Source: a virus
IMG/VR virus record: IMGVR_UViG_3300025012_000159
Coordinates: 1-45,089 of that record
Direction: 5' to 3' (one strand)
DNA length: 45,089 nt
Notes under the pieces: generated by a model
Databases searched by the model: none
Seen by the model: only the letters and a program-made list of their open reading frames with translations
What the model was told of the DNA's origin: nothing
Position numbers and translations under genes: made by a program
Part shown: positions 14,517-24,032 of the stretch, piece by piece
How positions within the stretch are numbered: the first letter of the stretch is position 1
Layout of the letters: the number at the start of each line of letters is the position of its first letter

Positions 14517-15497
14517 ATGGAAGTAGCACAGGAAGCCTCCACTGGTCAGGACATAGCTGTTGAGTCGGGTCAACAGGGCAATCCGGGCGAAGTAGCCGAT
14601 GGACTTGATACCACATCCGAAATGGATGCTCTTGAGTCGGGTCAAGAGGAAGGCAATGCCGACGAAACCACCGAACAGGAAACCGAAGAGGTAACGGAGG
14701 AAAGACAAGGAAATAAGAAGACCTTTGAAGAGCGCATGGCCGAAGTTCGCGCACAGGCAGCGGCAGAGGCAGAACAAAGGGTAATTGCTCGGTTGCAAGA
14801 AGCAGCACAGGCTAACCAGCAGATGCAGCCCAACTTCGCGCCACCCGCTGAAGTGTTTAGGACTGAGAGGGAAATAGCTGACACGTTGAGAGAAGTTCAG
14901 GGGATAGAAACAGACCTGTCTCTTATGTCGCCAGAAGAATATGCGGCCAACTGGCAGGTAGCTAACCATGCCCTTGAACTCAGGGACCGCATTGCCCGTG
15001 CAAGAGATTGGGTATTCCAACAAAAGCAGCTTGCCGCACAATTCCAGCAAAAGCTTAATGCTCAACAGCAGCAGCAACAAATAAGTGCTGAAAAGGTCAG
15101 ACAGATCGATAGGGCTTCCGATGCTCTTAGAACTGAACTGCACATACCTGTCGAATCATGGAATGCGGGCGTCAATTTTTTAAAGGCAGAGCTTTCAGTA
15201 AAGCCCTTTCTCCAACAACGGTTCAACGAACTTGTTGACTCCGGACGGGTTGGAGAAGGGGTAAAAATGCTCTATGACTATGCCGAAGCCAACATAGGCA
15301 AACAGGCTCAAGCCGACCAACAGGCAAAGATTGAAGGCAAGCAGAAGATGGTCAACCAATCCGGCACACTGACAGTAGGGGGCCAGGACGTGAAATCATG
15401 GAATGACCTGATGAAACTGCCTTCTACGGAAATCAACAAATTCGCACGGGAAAATCCGAAACAATTCCAGCGTATTAAAGACACGCACTTTAAGTAA
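14517..15497 (+). CDS. Putative scaffolding protein
   Basis: A 326-residue, Glu/Gln-rich, almost entirely helical protein located directly before the major capsid gene. It has an acidic N-terminal third, then an Ala/Gln coiled-coil region with a QQQQQQ-type stretch around residue 180, and a basic C-terminus (NPKQFQRIKDTHFK). Scaffolds typically have this profile and bind the capsid via their basic C-terminal end. Function is inferred from position and composition. Confidence 0.7.
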   Translation: MEVAQEASTGQDIAVESGQQGNPGEVADGLDTTSEMDALESGQEEGNADETTEQETEEVTEERQGNKKTFEERMAEVRAQAAAEAEQRVIARLQEAAQANQQMQPNFAPPAEVFRTEREIADTLREVQGIETDLSLMSPEEYAANWQVANHALELRDRIARARDWVFQQKQLAAQFQQKLNAQQQQQQISAEKVRQIDRASDALRTELHIPVESWNAGVNFLKAELSVKPFLQQRFNELVDSGRVGEGVKMLYDYAEANIGKQAQADQQAKIEGKQKMVNQSGTLTVGGQDVKSWNDLMKLPSTEINKFARENPKQFQRIKDTHFK

Positions 15498-15509
15498 GGA
15501 GACAAACTA

Positions 15510-16508
15510 ATGGCAACCACCAAACTTGCTGACATCATCGTACCGGAAGTCCTGGGTCCGATGGCATCCGCTGAAATTTCCAACTACTTCGATTTTGAGA
15601 AAACAGGCATCGCCGTCAGGGACTACAACAACGTGGATATCCGTGAAGGCGGTCACTTTGCAGAAGTCCCGTTCTACAACCAACTCGACGCAACCGAAGC
15701 CGATGAAGTCCTGAGCGATTCGACTTCCTTGACTCCCGGCAAGATCACCACCGGCAAGGATATTGGCGTAGTCTGTCACCGTGGCCGCGCATGGGGTACA
15801 AGGGACCTCGCCGCTATCGTTTCGGGCAACGATCCACAGAAAGCTCTCGCCAAGCAGGTTGGCTCGTATTGGGCGCAGAGAATGGCGCAGTCAGGCTTTT
15901 CCGTTCTCAACGCACTCTTTGCTTCGACCGGGCCTCTCGGCACCGGTGCGACCTCTCCTCATGTCTATGACGTAGCGGTGACTTCCGGCACTCCCGTTAC
16001 CATGTCGCACAACGCAGTTCTCACCACTATGAACCTCATTGGGGACGCAATGAATGACTTCGATACGGTCATCATGCACTCCAAGGTGTTCACCGACCTG
16101 CTGAACGCGCAACTCATTTCGTTCCCGTACAACTACGACCCGACCAAGCTTGACCCGGCGGCTATGGCGAAATCGGGCCGCTACCTCGGCAAAAACATCA
16201 TCGTCACCGATAAGGTCACGACCGACACCACCACCGAGAATTTCACAAAGTACACCACCTACATCATGAAGAAAGGGTGCATGTACTTTGGCCGGCAGAA
16301 AGACCTCATGACCGAAACCGACCGCGACATCCTGGCTTTTGAGGACGTGCTTTCGACCTCCATCCACTTTGTTCCTCACCTCAAACTGTGCAAGTGGAAC
16401 GTTACCGACACCAACCCGACCAACACCTCTCTCGCCACGGCAACCAACTGGGCGAGTGTCGCGAATGATCACAAATTTATCGGGGCCGTCGCAGTTGTGA
16501 CAAATTAA
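15510..16508 (+). CDS. Major capsid protein
   Basis: 332 residues directly after the scaffold, with an AAGGAG ribosome site. MATTKLADIIVPEVLGPM is a typical coat-protein opening. VIMHSKVFTDLLNAQLISF and KNIIVTDKV are typical of the HK97-fold coat family (MSBs such as 'h. fs..L..n..l'). The codon choice is unusually C-rich compared with flanking genes, as expected of a highly expressed gene. Confidence 0.88.
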   Translation: MATTKLADIIVPEVLGPMASAEISNYFDFEKTGIAVRDYNNVDIREGGHFAEVPFYNQLDATEADEVLSDSTSLTPGKITTGKDIGVVCHRGRAWGTRDLAAIVSGNDPQKALAKQVGSYWAQRMAQSGFSVLNALFASTGPLGTGATSPHVYDVAVTSGTPVTMSHNAVLTTMNLIGDAMNDFDTVIMHSKVFTDLLNAQLISFPYNYDPTKLDPAAMAKSGRYLGKNIIVTDKVTTDTTTENFTKYTTYIMKKGCMYFGRQKDLMTETDRDILAFEDVLSTSIHFVPHLKLCKWNVTDTNPTNTSLATATNWASVANDHKFIGAVAVVTN

Positions 16509-16531
16509 CGTAAAAACAAGGAGATACGACG

Positions 16532-16846
16532 ATGACAGCAATTACCAAAACCAAATCCATTCCGGCTACCCGCGCCCTTCATATTTATGAAGGAACGCTG
16601 GACCCGACTGAAATCCCCAACACCACCGATGCAATGGCGGAAATCGACCTGACTGTAACGGGTGTTCTCTCCACCGATATGGTCGTTTCCTTCTACGCCA
16701 CCGACCAGGTGACTTTCGGCATCGGCAATGCTCGTGTCAAAGCCGCCAACACCGTAGCGGTCATGTTCGTCAACACCGACACCGACACCGAAGTTAACCC
16801 CGCCGGGACGCTCAACTACCGGCTCATCGTCTGCCCGGCTATCTAA
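16532..16846 (+). CDS. Putative head decoration or minor structural protein (104 aa)
   Basis: Beta-rich, Thr/Val-rich single domain (ALHIYEGTLD, VTGVLSTDMVVSFYATD) immediately after the coat gene, with similar C-rich codon use. Position and size fit a decoration protein; no family signature was identified. Confidence 0.6.
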   Translation: MTAITKTKSIPATRALHIYEGTLDPTEIPNTTDAMAEIDLTVTGVLSTDMVVSFYATDQVTFGIGNARVKAANTVAVMFVNTDTDTEVNPAGTLNYRLIVCPAI

Positions 16847-16859
16847 AGAAAGGGACACA

Positions 16860-17018
16860 ATGGGAGTCGCAGCTTTCAAACGAGCAAGACAACGGCAGGA
16901 GGAAATCACCCCTCCTGCCCCTACCAACAAATTACAGTGCAGCGTGTGCGGAAGGGTCTGCGCCAACATGCTCGGCCTTAAAGCGCACGAACGCAGTCAC
17001 AAGGAGCAAACGACATGA
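16860..17018 (+). CDS. Small C2H2-type zinc-finger protein (52 aa)
   Basis: CSVCGRVCANMLGLKAHERSH has the C-x2-C ... H-x4-H spacing and the central Leu of a C2H2 finger, preceded by a basic Arg/Gln-rich N-terminus. AAAGGGACACA precedes the ATG. It overlaps the next gene by ATGA. Classical fingers are uncommon in bacterial phages, where they usually come as isolated Ros-like or HNH-linked units. Confidence 0.65.
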   Translation: MGVAAFKRARQRQEEITPPAPTNKLQCSVCGRVCANMLGLKAHERSHKEQTT

Positions 17019-17392
17019 AAAAACTTCTTCTTTTGGCATTGTCTCTGGCCTTCGCCGGGACAGCTTTTGCCGCAGGGTCCGTCCCCCTTGACGTGAACAG
17101 CAAGCCTCTTCCCGCGGGGGCGTTTTCGGGAATCTTCTCGGTAACTCCCGGCACTCAGGGAACTCAAAGCGTCAGCGCTACCGGCAAGACCGGCCTCAAG
17201 TTCAACTGCACCGCCAGCGCAACCAGTGGCACCGCTGCTGTCGTGAAAGTCGGCAGGAACGGCAGCGTATCGACCTACTACAACGCCTCATCCGATACCG
17301 TCTGGTTCGGCAACGGCACCGGTACTACCTCCATCACTTTCAAATCCTACAGCACTGCCAATGAAGTCAACTGTGCCGGATACTACTGGTAA
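17015..17392 (+). CDS. Secreted protein with Sec signal peptide (125 aa)
   Basis: MKKLLLLALSLAFAGTAFAA is a textbook signal peptide (basic n-region, Leu-rich h-region, AFA cleavage site). The mature part is Gly/Ser/Thr-rich, predicted all-beta, with two Cys that could form a disulfide in the periplasm (FNCTAS, VNCAGYYW). It is located just after the coat genes, although virion proteins normally lack signal peptides. Export to the envelope is inferred. Confidence 0.7.
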   Translation: MKKLLLLALSLAFAGTAFAAGSVPLDVNSKPLPAGAFSGIFSVTPGTQGTQSVSATGKTGLKFNCTASATSGTAAVVKVGRNGSVSTYYNASSDTVWFGNGTGTTSITFKSYSTANEVNCAGYYW

Positions 17393-17435
17393 CTGAGAGA
17401 GGGGGGCAACCCCCTCTTCTTTCAAGAGGCTTAAC

Positions 17436-17711
17436 ATGGCGAATGCTCCTTTTCTTCTCCCCACTGATAGAAACGGCAACGTAGTAAGTAGATTCCTCGA
17501 TGCTTTTGAAGCAGTCAGATTTGACATGGCTTCCGAACCGAAGTATTACGGCTACCTCCATCACGATGGCTTCTATGTCATTGCCAAGCACACCGATGCT
17601 GGCACGGCTGACGAACATATAACCTTTTACGCTTCCGGTACAGGCAGTTTGAACACAACGTGGGCAGACCGCGCAACCTTGGAGTACGTTGAATATGACG
17701 CTCTTTATTAG
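17436..17711 (+). CDS. Hypothetical protein (91 aa)
   Basis: No signal peptide. PKYYGYLHHDGFYVIAKH and EHITFYASGTGSL suggest a small beta-rich domain. It is flanked on both sides by genes for exported proteins and may belong to the same module. Confidence 0.55.
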   Translation: MANAPFLLPTDRNGNVVSRFLDAFEAVRFDMASEPKYYGYLHHDGFYVIAKHTDAGTADEHITFYASGTGSLNTTWADRATLEYVEYDALY

Positions 17712-18495
17712 CTTTATCGCCCTCATTGTTGTCATCGGCTTTTTCTTTAACAGAAAGCAGAAAGCTGAGGTTGTGACAAAAATTGTCACTGTTGAGGAAC
17801 CTTTGTTTAATGACCATGAAATAAAAAAACCGGTCAAAGGGACTCAGATACATGACAATCCCTACCAATACGACCCTGTAAAGCGCCACATAAAGCGCAT
17901 ATTGCCCTTTGTAGCCATTCTCTGTCTGGTAGGTATAGCCTACGCAGCGGATACGGTCTACAACCCGTTTACGGGGAAATTGGACTACGTGGCAGTACCG
18001 GGTACAGGTGGGCCGGTAACTAATTCTGTGTTCAGGGCGTACACCTCAACGCATAGTGGGGCAGCTACGGTAACTGCCGGGCAAGTTACCAATACCCCCT
18101 TCGGCAACATTTCATCTGTCACGGTGCAAGGCGCGGTCAATGAGTTAGAGTCGAGTAAAGCACCGTCTGAAATGACCGTCTACGACGCAGGCACCTGCAC
18201 AACCACCGTCGCTATCGACCCGGCCAATGGCGAAGAACAGACCCTCACCCTCGGCGGTAACTGCACCGCCACCATCGCCCTCAGCGCCAGCGGCAAGAGC
18301 CGGAAACTGTTTCTCCGCGTGGCACAGGGCGCAAGCCCTTACACCCTCGCGCTGCAGTACACAGGCGGAACACCGGTGAAATGGCCGGGGGGCAGCGCGA
18401 ATGTGCAATCGACCGGCGCGGGTCAGGTGGACGATATCGCTTGCCGTGTGTACGACACCATAGCCCACTGTGCTGCATCGCAAAACATGCAATAA
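17695..18495 (+). CDS. Membrane-anchored protein with second hydrophobic segment (266 aa)
   Basis: ATG 17695 lies within the end of the previous gene, with GGAG about ten bases upstream. The N-terminus is a membrane segment (LFISFIALIVVIGFFF), then a cytoplasmic-type charged stretch, then a second segment RILPFVAILCLVGIAYAA resembling a signal peptide. The rest is a Thr/Gly-rich beta domain with paired Cys (GTCTTT, GNCTAT). An internal start at TTG near 17907 could yield a plain secreted form. Function unknown. Confidence 0.6.
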   Translation: MTLFISFIALIVVIGFFFNRKQKAEVVTKIVTVEEPLFNDHEIKKPVKGTQIHDNPYQYDPVKRHIKRILPFVAILCLVGIAYAADTVYNPFTGKLDYVAVPGTGGPVTNSVFRAYTSTHSGAATVTAGQVTNTPFGNISSVTVQGAVNELESSKAPSEMTVYDAGTCTTTVAIDPANGEEQTLTLGGNCTATIALSASGKSRKLFLRVAQGASPYTLALQYTGGTPVKWPGGSANVQSTGAGQVDDIACRVYDTIAHCAASQNMQ

Positions 18496-18504
18496 GGAGG
18501 GGGG

Positions 18505-20649
18505 ATGCTAAGACAAATCGCAATAGTACTGATATTTACCCTTTCTGCTTCCAATGCGTGGGCTTATGCCTGCGTGTCGGCGCAATCGGGACTATGGACT
18601 GACGCGGCCACCTGGACCGACTGCAACAGCACCTACCCCCAGGTGGGGGATACCGCGACCATAACCAGCCGCAGCACTACCGGCGACCGTGTAGTCATAT
18701 CCGGGACAGTTACGCAACCGGCAACGACAGTAGGCACAGTCAGTGCCGGGAACACAGCTTTTCTCGTCTATTCCTCCAACGCGCACGTTACCGCAACCGG
18801 CGACCTGTCATTAGCCACCGCCAGCAATGTCAATTCCAATGTGACACTCCAGGCGGGGGCCTTTCTGAACATGAGTTCCAGTAGTGTCAGGATGAACCCG
18901 GCCACATTCACCACCGGCACCTATAATCTCACATCAGCAGGCACAGCCGTATCCCCGGTGACGATTTTCGGGACCACCGGCAGTTGGGTATCGTATCCGG
19001 CATACACAACGGGGTCGTACAACAAGGGTACTGTAAGTCTGGCGTACACCAACATAGTGGGTTTTGACGATGGCGCCAACACCAATGGCATTCACGCCTA
19101 CGATGGTCTCACGTTCGATCATGTCTATTTTGACGGCGTCACCGCGCCGATGGCATCGTGGAATTGGGGCGGGTCAACTCAGGTCTCCGGGGCCGTCATG
19201 GACATTCGCAACTGCGACGTGCGGGGATTAGTTACCTACCGGGCCGGTCGGAAAATTTATACCGGAGCAACCATCTATGTGGCATCCTCCGGGGCATCTC
19301 CTACCACTAGGCAAATCAAAGATTGCAGTTTTGCGGGGGATTACGACTCCCCGACTGTGCCAAGTTTAATTTTTGGTGCCTTTACGACTATCACCGGGAC
19401 CACACTCCTGAACTGGAAGGCTGTCGGCTATAACTCATTTTCCTCCACCATTACCGACTCTGCAGGATATTGGGAAGACGCACCATATGCCCTGGGGGAG
19501 ACTGTAATACTTACCCAGGGGGATGGTTTTGAAAACAATCTGCTCACTTCCACATCGGATAACTGGCACGGGGTAATAATTCAGTACACTGCTGGGAAAA
19601 CTCCCAGCATGATCACCGATAACGTGTTTGACGGTGAAAATGTGGGGGCGGATAACCTGGTTATATCGGGAGCAGGGGGAGCAGAGATAACTACCAATCT
19701 TTTTATTGGGGGTGGTGCAGCACTTAGCCAGCTGGGAACATCAGGGACAGAAGACATTTTATTCAAGCAAAACACCATTGTTCTGGATAACGGTACATCT
19801 GGCGACTACGGGTTTGGTCTGTTGACAGAAACAGGGTACAACCCGCAACATTCCAGCCTGAAAATGTCCAGCAACATTTTTGCTGGAACCGGCACTACCA
19901 CCGCGACCGCAGTATTTCAGCAAAACTCGAACATGCGACGTTTGTACTACAGCGATTACAACAGTTTCTACAATCTCGGCGGCGGCACGTTCACCGATTA
20001 CCGGTCAGCCGATTCGCCCTATATATTTGACATCCCGGCAATGAGTACTCCCGTGTTCACCGGTTCAGGACTGGATGACCTGAGTGTCTACCGCACCTAC
20101 CTCGGCAGCGGCACCACGAGTTTCCAGGTGAAAATCACCGCTAACGGCACTCCCGACAAATGGCAGTTTTCCAAGGATGGGGGTGCCACATGGAATGGTG
20201 TCGATCAAAACTGCGCTACCAGCTACGCCTCTGTGGATACCGCAGCCACATACCTCACGGTGAAATTCGGGGCCACTACCGGGCACACCGTAGGAGATGT
20301 TTGGGCGTTCGACGGCTCGCTATTAACCAAGGATACCAGCGAGGGGTGGGCGGCCCACGATATTCTCAGTACCAATTATGCATTCCTGGACAGGACCCGC
20401 GAGACCGCCACCTACAACGGCAAAACCAGCCGGACTGAAGTTTTTAACGAACTGGTGAAATTGAACGGACGGGACAGGTATGGCAGCGCAGCAACGTATG
20501 ACAATACATACATGACCTCAAAGATTTTGTCGTGGATCAGGAAAGGGTTCACTCCGACAACCGCAGCACTCAAGGGCGCAGGGGAAGGGGGCGTGGATAT
20601 CGGGGCGGTAGCTGTTACGACCGGCAACGCCATATGGTTCGGAATGTAG
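18505..20649 (+). CDS. Large secreted beta-helix-like protein (714 aa)
   Basis: The signal peptide MLRQIAIVLIFTLSASNAWA is followed by SGLWTDAATWTDCNSTYPQV with a P-x-x-GDTATI motif, the opening typical of G8-like/right-handed parallel beta-helix surface proteins (W..aaTW....P..GD.v.I). The body is repetitive, with many Asn/Gly/Thr turns such as FKQNTIVLDNG. AAGGAGGGGG precedes the ATG. It could be a polysaccharide-binding or -degrading spike, but export by signal peptide is atypical for a tailspike. Confidence 0.65.
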   Translation: MLRQIAIVLIFTLSASNAWAYACVSAQSGLWTDAATWTDCNSTYPQVGDTATITSRSTTGDRVVISGTVTQPATTVGTVSAGNTAFLVYSSNAHVTATGDLSLATASNVNSNVTLQAGAFLNMSSSSVRMNPATFTTGTYNLTSAGTAVSPVTIFGTTGSWVSYPAYTTGSYNKGTVSLAYTNIVGFDDGANTNGIHAYDGLTFDHVYFDGVTAPMASWNWGGSTQVSGAVMDIRNCDVRGLVTYRAGRKIYTGATIYVASSGASPTTRQIKDCSFAGDYDSPTVPSLIFGAFTTITGTTLLNWKAVGYNSFSSTITDSAGYWEDAPYALGETVILTQGDGFENNLLTSTSDNWHGVIIQYTAGKTPSMITDNVFDGENVGADNLVISGAGGAEITTNLFIGGGAALSQLGTSGTEDILFKQNTIVLDNGTSGDYGFGLLTETGYNPQHSSLKMSSNIFAGTGTTTATAVFQQNSNMRRLYYSDYNSFYNLGGGTFTDYRSADSPYIFDIPAMSTPVFTGSGLDDLSVYRTYLGSGTTSFQVKITANGTPDKWQFSKDGGATWNGVDQNCATSYASVDTAATYLTVKFGATTGHTVGDVWAFDGSLLTKDTSEGWAAHDILSTNYAFLDRTRETATYNGKTSRTEVFNELVKLNGRDRYGSAATYDNTYMTSKILSWIRKGFTPTTAALKGAGEGGVDIGAVAVTTGNAIWFGM

Positions 20650-20660
20650 GGAGAATAATC

Positions 20661-21257
20661 ATGGACTACTGCAACACAGCCGCAATCCTGACCGAAGCCC
20701 TCACAAGGGTACACGACAACTCAACAGACATGCGGACACGCCTGCTGTCGTGGCTCAACTCGGTCATGCGCTCAGTGGCGAACTATCCAAGAAAATGGGA
20801 GTTTCTGAAAAAAAGCGCGACCATCGCCATAGGAAGCGGAGTGTTTGCCCTCCCCTCAGACTTTGGCCGTGTCCGTTCCGTGAACACCGGGGATTATCTT
20901 TTCGTTCAACCTCTGTCTGACAGCGAAGTGTTTCAGGAAAGAATCGGTTTTACCGTTGGAGCTACTTCAATCACTCTGCACGAATTGGATGATGTCACTT
21001 CGATTGATCTGAATTACACCGCAGCCATGACCGCTGATTACACCGATGTTTCCACGGCAACAATCTTCCCCTATGAATGCCAGACTTATTTTGTCAGAGC
21101 ATTGGTTTCAGCGGCTTACGAGTACGATAAGGACAACGATATCCTCCCTTCCCTCGGTCTTACGGAAAAGGAACTGAAACAGTTGAGGGCTATGGACAAC
21201 CTCAGAAAGCCGTTGCCGGAAAGAAGCTCACGCGGCTACGTCACCTCCAGAGGATAA
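20661..21257 (+). CDS. Head-tail connector/adaptor protein (198 aa)
   Basis: Helical protein with ANYPRKWEFLKKSATIAI and FALPSDFGRVRSV, and a C-terminal helix region around YEYDKDNDILPSLGLTEKEL. This is the architecture of adaptor proteins that extend the portal (P22 gp4-like). GGGAGAATAATC precedes ATG 20661. It directly precedes the stopper-like gene. Confidence 0.6.
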   Translation: MDYCNTAAILTEALTRVHDNSTDMRTRLLSWLNSVMRSVANYPRKWEFLKKSATIAIGSGVFALPSDFGRVRSVNTGDYLFVQPLSDSEVFQERIGFTVGATSITLHELDDVTSIDLNYTAAMTADYTDVSTATIFPYECQTYFVRALVSAAYEYDKDNDILPSLGLTEKELKQLRAMDNLRKPLPERSSRGYVTSRG

Positions 21258-22712
21258 ATGCCGGAAATCATTCAACCAACATGGCTGTATGAAAAAGTCC
21301 TCGATTTCACGGGGGGGGAGAACCGCCAGCTTGTTCCTGACAGGATACAGGGGAATCAGGTCAGTCTTGCCCGCAACTGTATCATCACTTCCGAAGGCCT
21401 TCTACAAACCCGACTTGGTAAACGGAAACTGAACACTGATTCTCTCGGTACGGGCAAGGTCGTATCCGTCCATGAATACAATCAGGAGGACGGAACCACT
21501 TACCTTATTGTGCAGCACGGCACATCTTTGTATTCGGCAGAGTGGGACGGGACCACAGCAATCACGTCATGGACGGAAATAAAGACCGGCTTGACCACAA
21601 ACAGCAAACTCCGGTCAGTAGTCTGGCGCGACGTTATCATTCTCACCAACGGGACGGAGAACCCTTTTTCCTACAACGGGACAACATGCACCGATCTTGC
21701 CGGCAGTCCTCCCAAGTCTGCACTTATCGCTTTGTACGCTTCACGGCTTTGGTTCACCGATATAACCCATCCCAACTGGGTCAGGTTTTCAGGGCTGGAA
21801 ACCTACGCCACATGGGACGCTCTGAATATCATCTATGTCCGTGACGGCGATGGTGACGAGATAACCGCCCTTCTGCCTGTCGAGGGAGGGATGGTAATTG
21901 CCAAGCAGCAATCCATATTTGCTCTGTATGGGGCTACGTCAAGCGAGTTCAGCGTAAGCAATTCATCCATTACTGATGGTGTTGGGGTGGTAGCGACGGA
22001 CGCGGCAGACCCTTCTTCGAGAGTGTTCATTTCCAGAAACGGGATTTTCAGCTACAGCCTTTCAGGAGTACAGAAGTTTCCACCGACACATGACAACCTG
22101 CTGGCAAACTTGACCCCTTCGACGGTGGTCTGTGCTTTCCACCATGCAGACCGGCGACTTCTTGTCGGTATCGGTAGCGATACCGTTTTGAACATTGAAC
22201 AGAACTATGGGTGCATAACTAGCTTTACCAGTCTGAATATAGGCTCTATCTGTTCAAGCACTGCCGCAGGCGGTCCACACGGGGTCATTATAGGCGACAA
22301 TTCCAACGGGTTTGTCTATGTGCTGGATGATACAGATGACGATGACGGAACCGCTATCACAACCACGATCAAGACGGCGCTGAGAAACCAAGGGACTGCC
22401 AGGTCGAAACTTTACCGGATGTTCAAACCTGACTTTGACGCACTGTCGCAGTTCCAGTCTACGCTGGCAATTTCGTGGGATGTGGACTTCAGACGGATAG
22501 TCGGCTCAACTTCCACCGTCAGTTCTCCTTTGCTGTCTTTTAAGTGGGGGGAGCATTGGGATGAAAAACTATGGGGTCCGGTGGGGCGGTTCTCCCCTGA
22601 AATATGGCTTCATGCCGTGAGGGGGGATGCGATAACTTTTCAGGTGCAGACAACCAACAGACTGAAATTTCTCGGTTATTTAACCAAGTACCGGGAAATC
22701 GGGAGCTTATGA
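21258..22712 (+). CDS. Tail stopper/hub protein with beta-propeller-like repeats (484 aa)
   Basis: The N-terminal ENRQLVPDRIQGNQVSLARN and TSEGLLQTRLGKRKLN match phage neck proteins placed after the adaptor (P22 gp10-type position). Repeated short beta motifs (YLIVQHGTSLYSAEWDG, RDVIILTNGTENPF, IFALYGATSSEF) suggest a propeller. Abuts the upstream gene stop-to-start and the downstream tail fibre gene. Confidence 0.6.
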   Translation: MPEIIQPTWLYEKVLDFTGGENRQLVPDRIQGNQVSLARNCIITSEGLLQTRLGKRKLNTDSLGTGKVVSVHEYNQEDGTTYLIVQHGTSLYSAEWDGTTAITSWTEIKTGLTTNSKLRSVVWRDVIILTNGTENPFSYNGTTCTDLAGSPPKSALIALYASRLWFTDITHPNWVRFSGLETYATWDALNIIYVRDGDGDEITALLPVEGGMVIAKQQSIFALYGATSSEFSVSNSSITDGVGVVATDAADPSSRVFISRNGIFSYSLSGVQKFPPTHDNLLANLTPSTVVCAFHHADRRLLVGIGSDTVLNIEQNYGCITSFTSLNIGSICSSTAAGGPHGVIIGDNSNGFVYVLDDTDDDDGTAITTTIKTALRNQGTARSKLYRMFKPDFDALSQFQSTLAISWDVDFRRIVGSTSTVSSPLLSFKWGEHWDEKLWGPVGRFSPEIWLHAVRGDAITFQVQTTNRLKFLGYLTKYREIGSL

Positions 22713-22713
22713 C

Positions 22714-23424
22714 ATGGCTGATTTAATCATACCCTATGAGTTCACGGCGGGAACTGATGCGATTGCCGATGAGGTGAACGGCAACTTTACCGAAATTGAA
22801 ACTTACGTAAACGCCTTAAATGCCACGGTAGAAGCAAAAGCACCTATTGCAAGCCCTACCTTCACCGGCACGGTGATTATAACCACTCCGACAGCAGGAG
22901 ACAACAGCACCAAAGCGGCATCCACAGCCTTTGTGACAACGGCGATGGCAGGTAAGGCTCCGACCGCAGACCCGACCTTCACAGGCACTGTTACGATTCC
23001 AACACCATCGGGAGGCGACAGTTCAACTAAGGCAGCGTCAACGGCTTTTGTAGCTAATGCTGTATCCGGCATACAATCAACAGCAAATGCTTTCACTGGA
23101 TACCAGAGATTCGATGCAGGGATATTTTACAAATATCTAGCTCTTTCGGATACGGCAATCAACCCCACCTTGGCCTCTTACTTTTCAAAGACAGTCACCG
23201 GGAATATTACATTTACCGATTCCAACACTCCCGCCGCGCCAAGAGTCACGGTGTTCTGGCTGATACTCACAAACGGCGGAGCGCATACCGTGCAGTTTGG
23301 ATTCAGTCCGAAATGGGCGGGGGGTGTACAGCCAACTTTCACGACGGCAGGGGTAGACATTCTTAAATTCACGGTAGTCAACGGTGTGTACTACGGGAAA
23401 TTGGAAGACTTGAACACATTCTAA
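22714..23424 (+). CDS. Tail fibre-like protein (236 aa)
   Basis: It contains two copies of a ~38-residue repeat built on PTFTGTV, TP(T/S)(A/G)GD and STKAASTAFV, a repeat common in phage tail fibres and collars. The N-terminus DEVNGNFTEIETYVN is typical of fibre attachment regions. The C-terminal beta domain (VFWLILTNGGAHTVQFGF) could be the receptor-binding tip. Confidence 0.75.
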   Translation: MADLIIPYEFTAGTDAIADEVNGNFTEIETYVNALNATVEAKAPIASPTFTGTVIITTPTAGDNSTKAASTAFVTTAMAGKAPTADPTFTGTVTIPTPSGGDSSTKAASTAFVANAVSGIQSTANAFTGYQRFDAGIFYKYLALSDTAINPTLASYFSKTVTGNITFTDSNTPAAPRVTVFWLILTNGGAHTVQFGFSPKWAGGVQPTFTTAGVDILKFTVVNGVYYGKLEDLNTF

Positions 23425-23436
23425 AGGACGGACGGA

Positions 23437-23625
23437 ATGATAAAGAAGATTGCATCTTTCCCCCAACCGCTCGACCGGCAGATTCTGGAAATTATCGAGG
23501 GTGTCAAAAACCTTTCGGTTGGCAGTCTGCCTGTCTATGCCAATAACACTGCTGCTCTCGCAGGTGGATTGGCGGTGGGAAAAGTGTACAGGACTTCGAC
23601 CGGTGTTCTGATGGTGGTTTACTGA
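23437..23625 (+). CDS. Small fibre-associated protein with LPVYANN...GVLMVVY end (62 aa)
   Basis: The helical N-terminus is followed by LPVYANNTAALAGGLAVGK and VYRTSTGVLMVVY, a C-terminal block that I recognise at the ends of many phage tail or virion proteins. The stop overlaps the next ATG by one base. Likely a small structural part. Confidence 0.7.
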   Translation: MIKKIASFPQPLDRQILEIIEGVKNLSVGSLPVYANNTAALAGGLAVGKVYRTSTGVLMVVY

Positions 23626-24032
23626 TGTACCGTCCTCCTGAATGGGAAACTGTCGGGAGGAAACTGTTCAACGAGGTCATGGGTTTTCTTCAGGAGTGCG
23701 GCGGTCCTTATAAGGAGATTGAAGGCTACGTTCAGGAACACGTCATCTCCTGTCTCGCTACGGGACAGTTTCTTTACAGCAAAGATAGATATTTCGTCTG
23801 CTGGTGGCTGGTCACAAAAGAAGGCTTAAAGGATATTGAAAACCACCTAAGACCGGACGTTCTGACCAATGGGGAGATTATGTATATCCCCGAATGTGGA
23901 GTGAAGGAAGGCATGACGGAACTAATAAGAAGAATCCGCAAGAAAGGCAACAAGGGTGTCCACTGGCACCGTTCGGGAAAAGGCTGGAAAAACTACCCGT
24001 CGCAGAAAGGGGGATTTTATGGGCTCAAATAG
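23625..24032 (+). CDS. Conserved podophage protein, GNAT-like (135 aa)
   Basis: YFVCWWLVTKEGLKDIENHL, GEIMYIPECGVKEGMTELIR and VHWHRSGKGW followed by YPSQKG resemble a family found between fibre and ejection genes of podoviruses, related to acyltransferase folds. Enzymatic activity is not shown. Its end overlaps the start of the N/Q-rich gene. Confidence 0.55.
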   Translation: MYRPPEWETVGRKLFNEVMGFLQECGGPYKEIEGYVQEHVISCLATGQFLYSKDRYFVCWWLVTKEGLKDIENHLRPDVLTNGEIMYIPECGVKEGMTELIRRIRKKGNKGVHWHRSGKGWKNYPSQKGGFYGLK

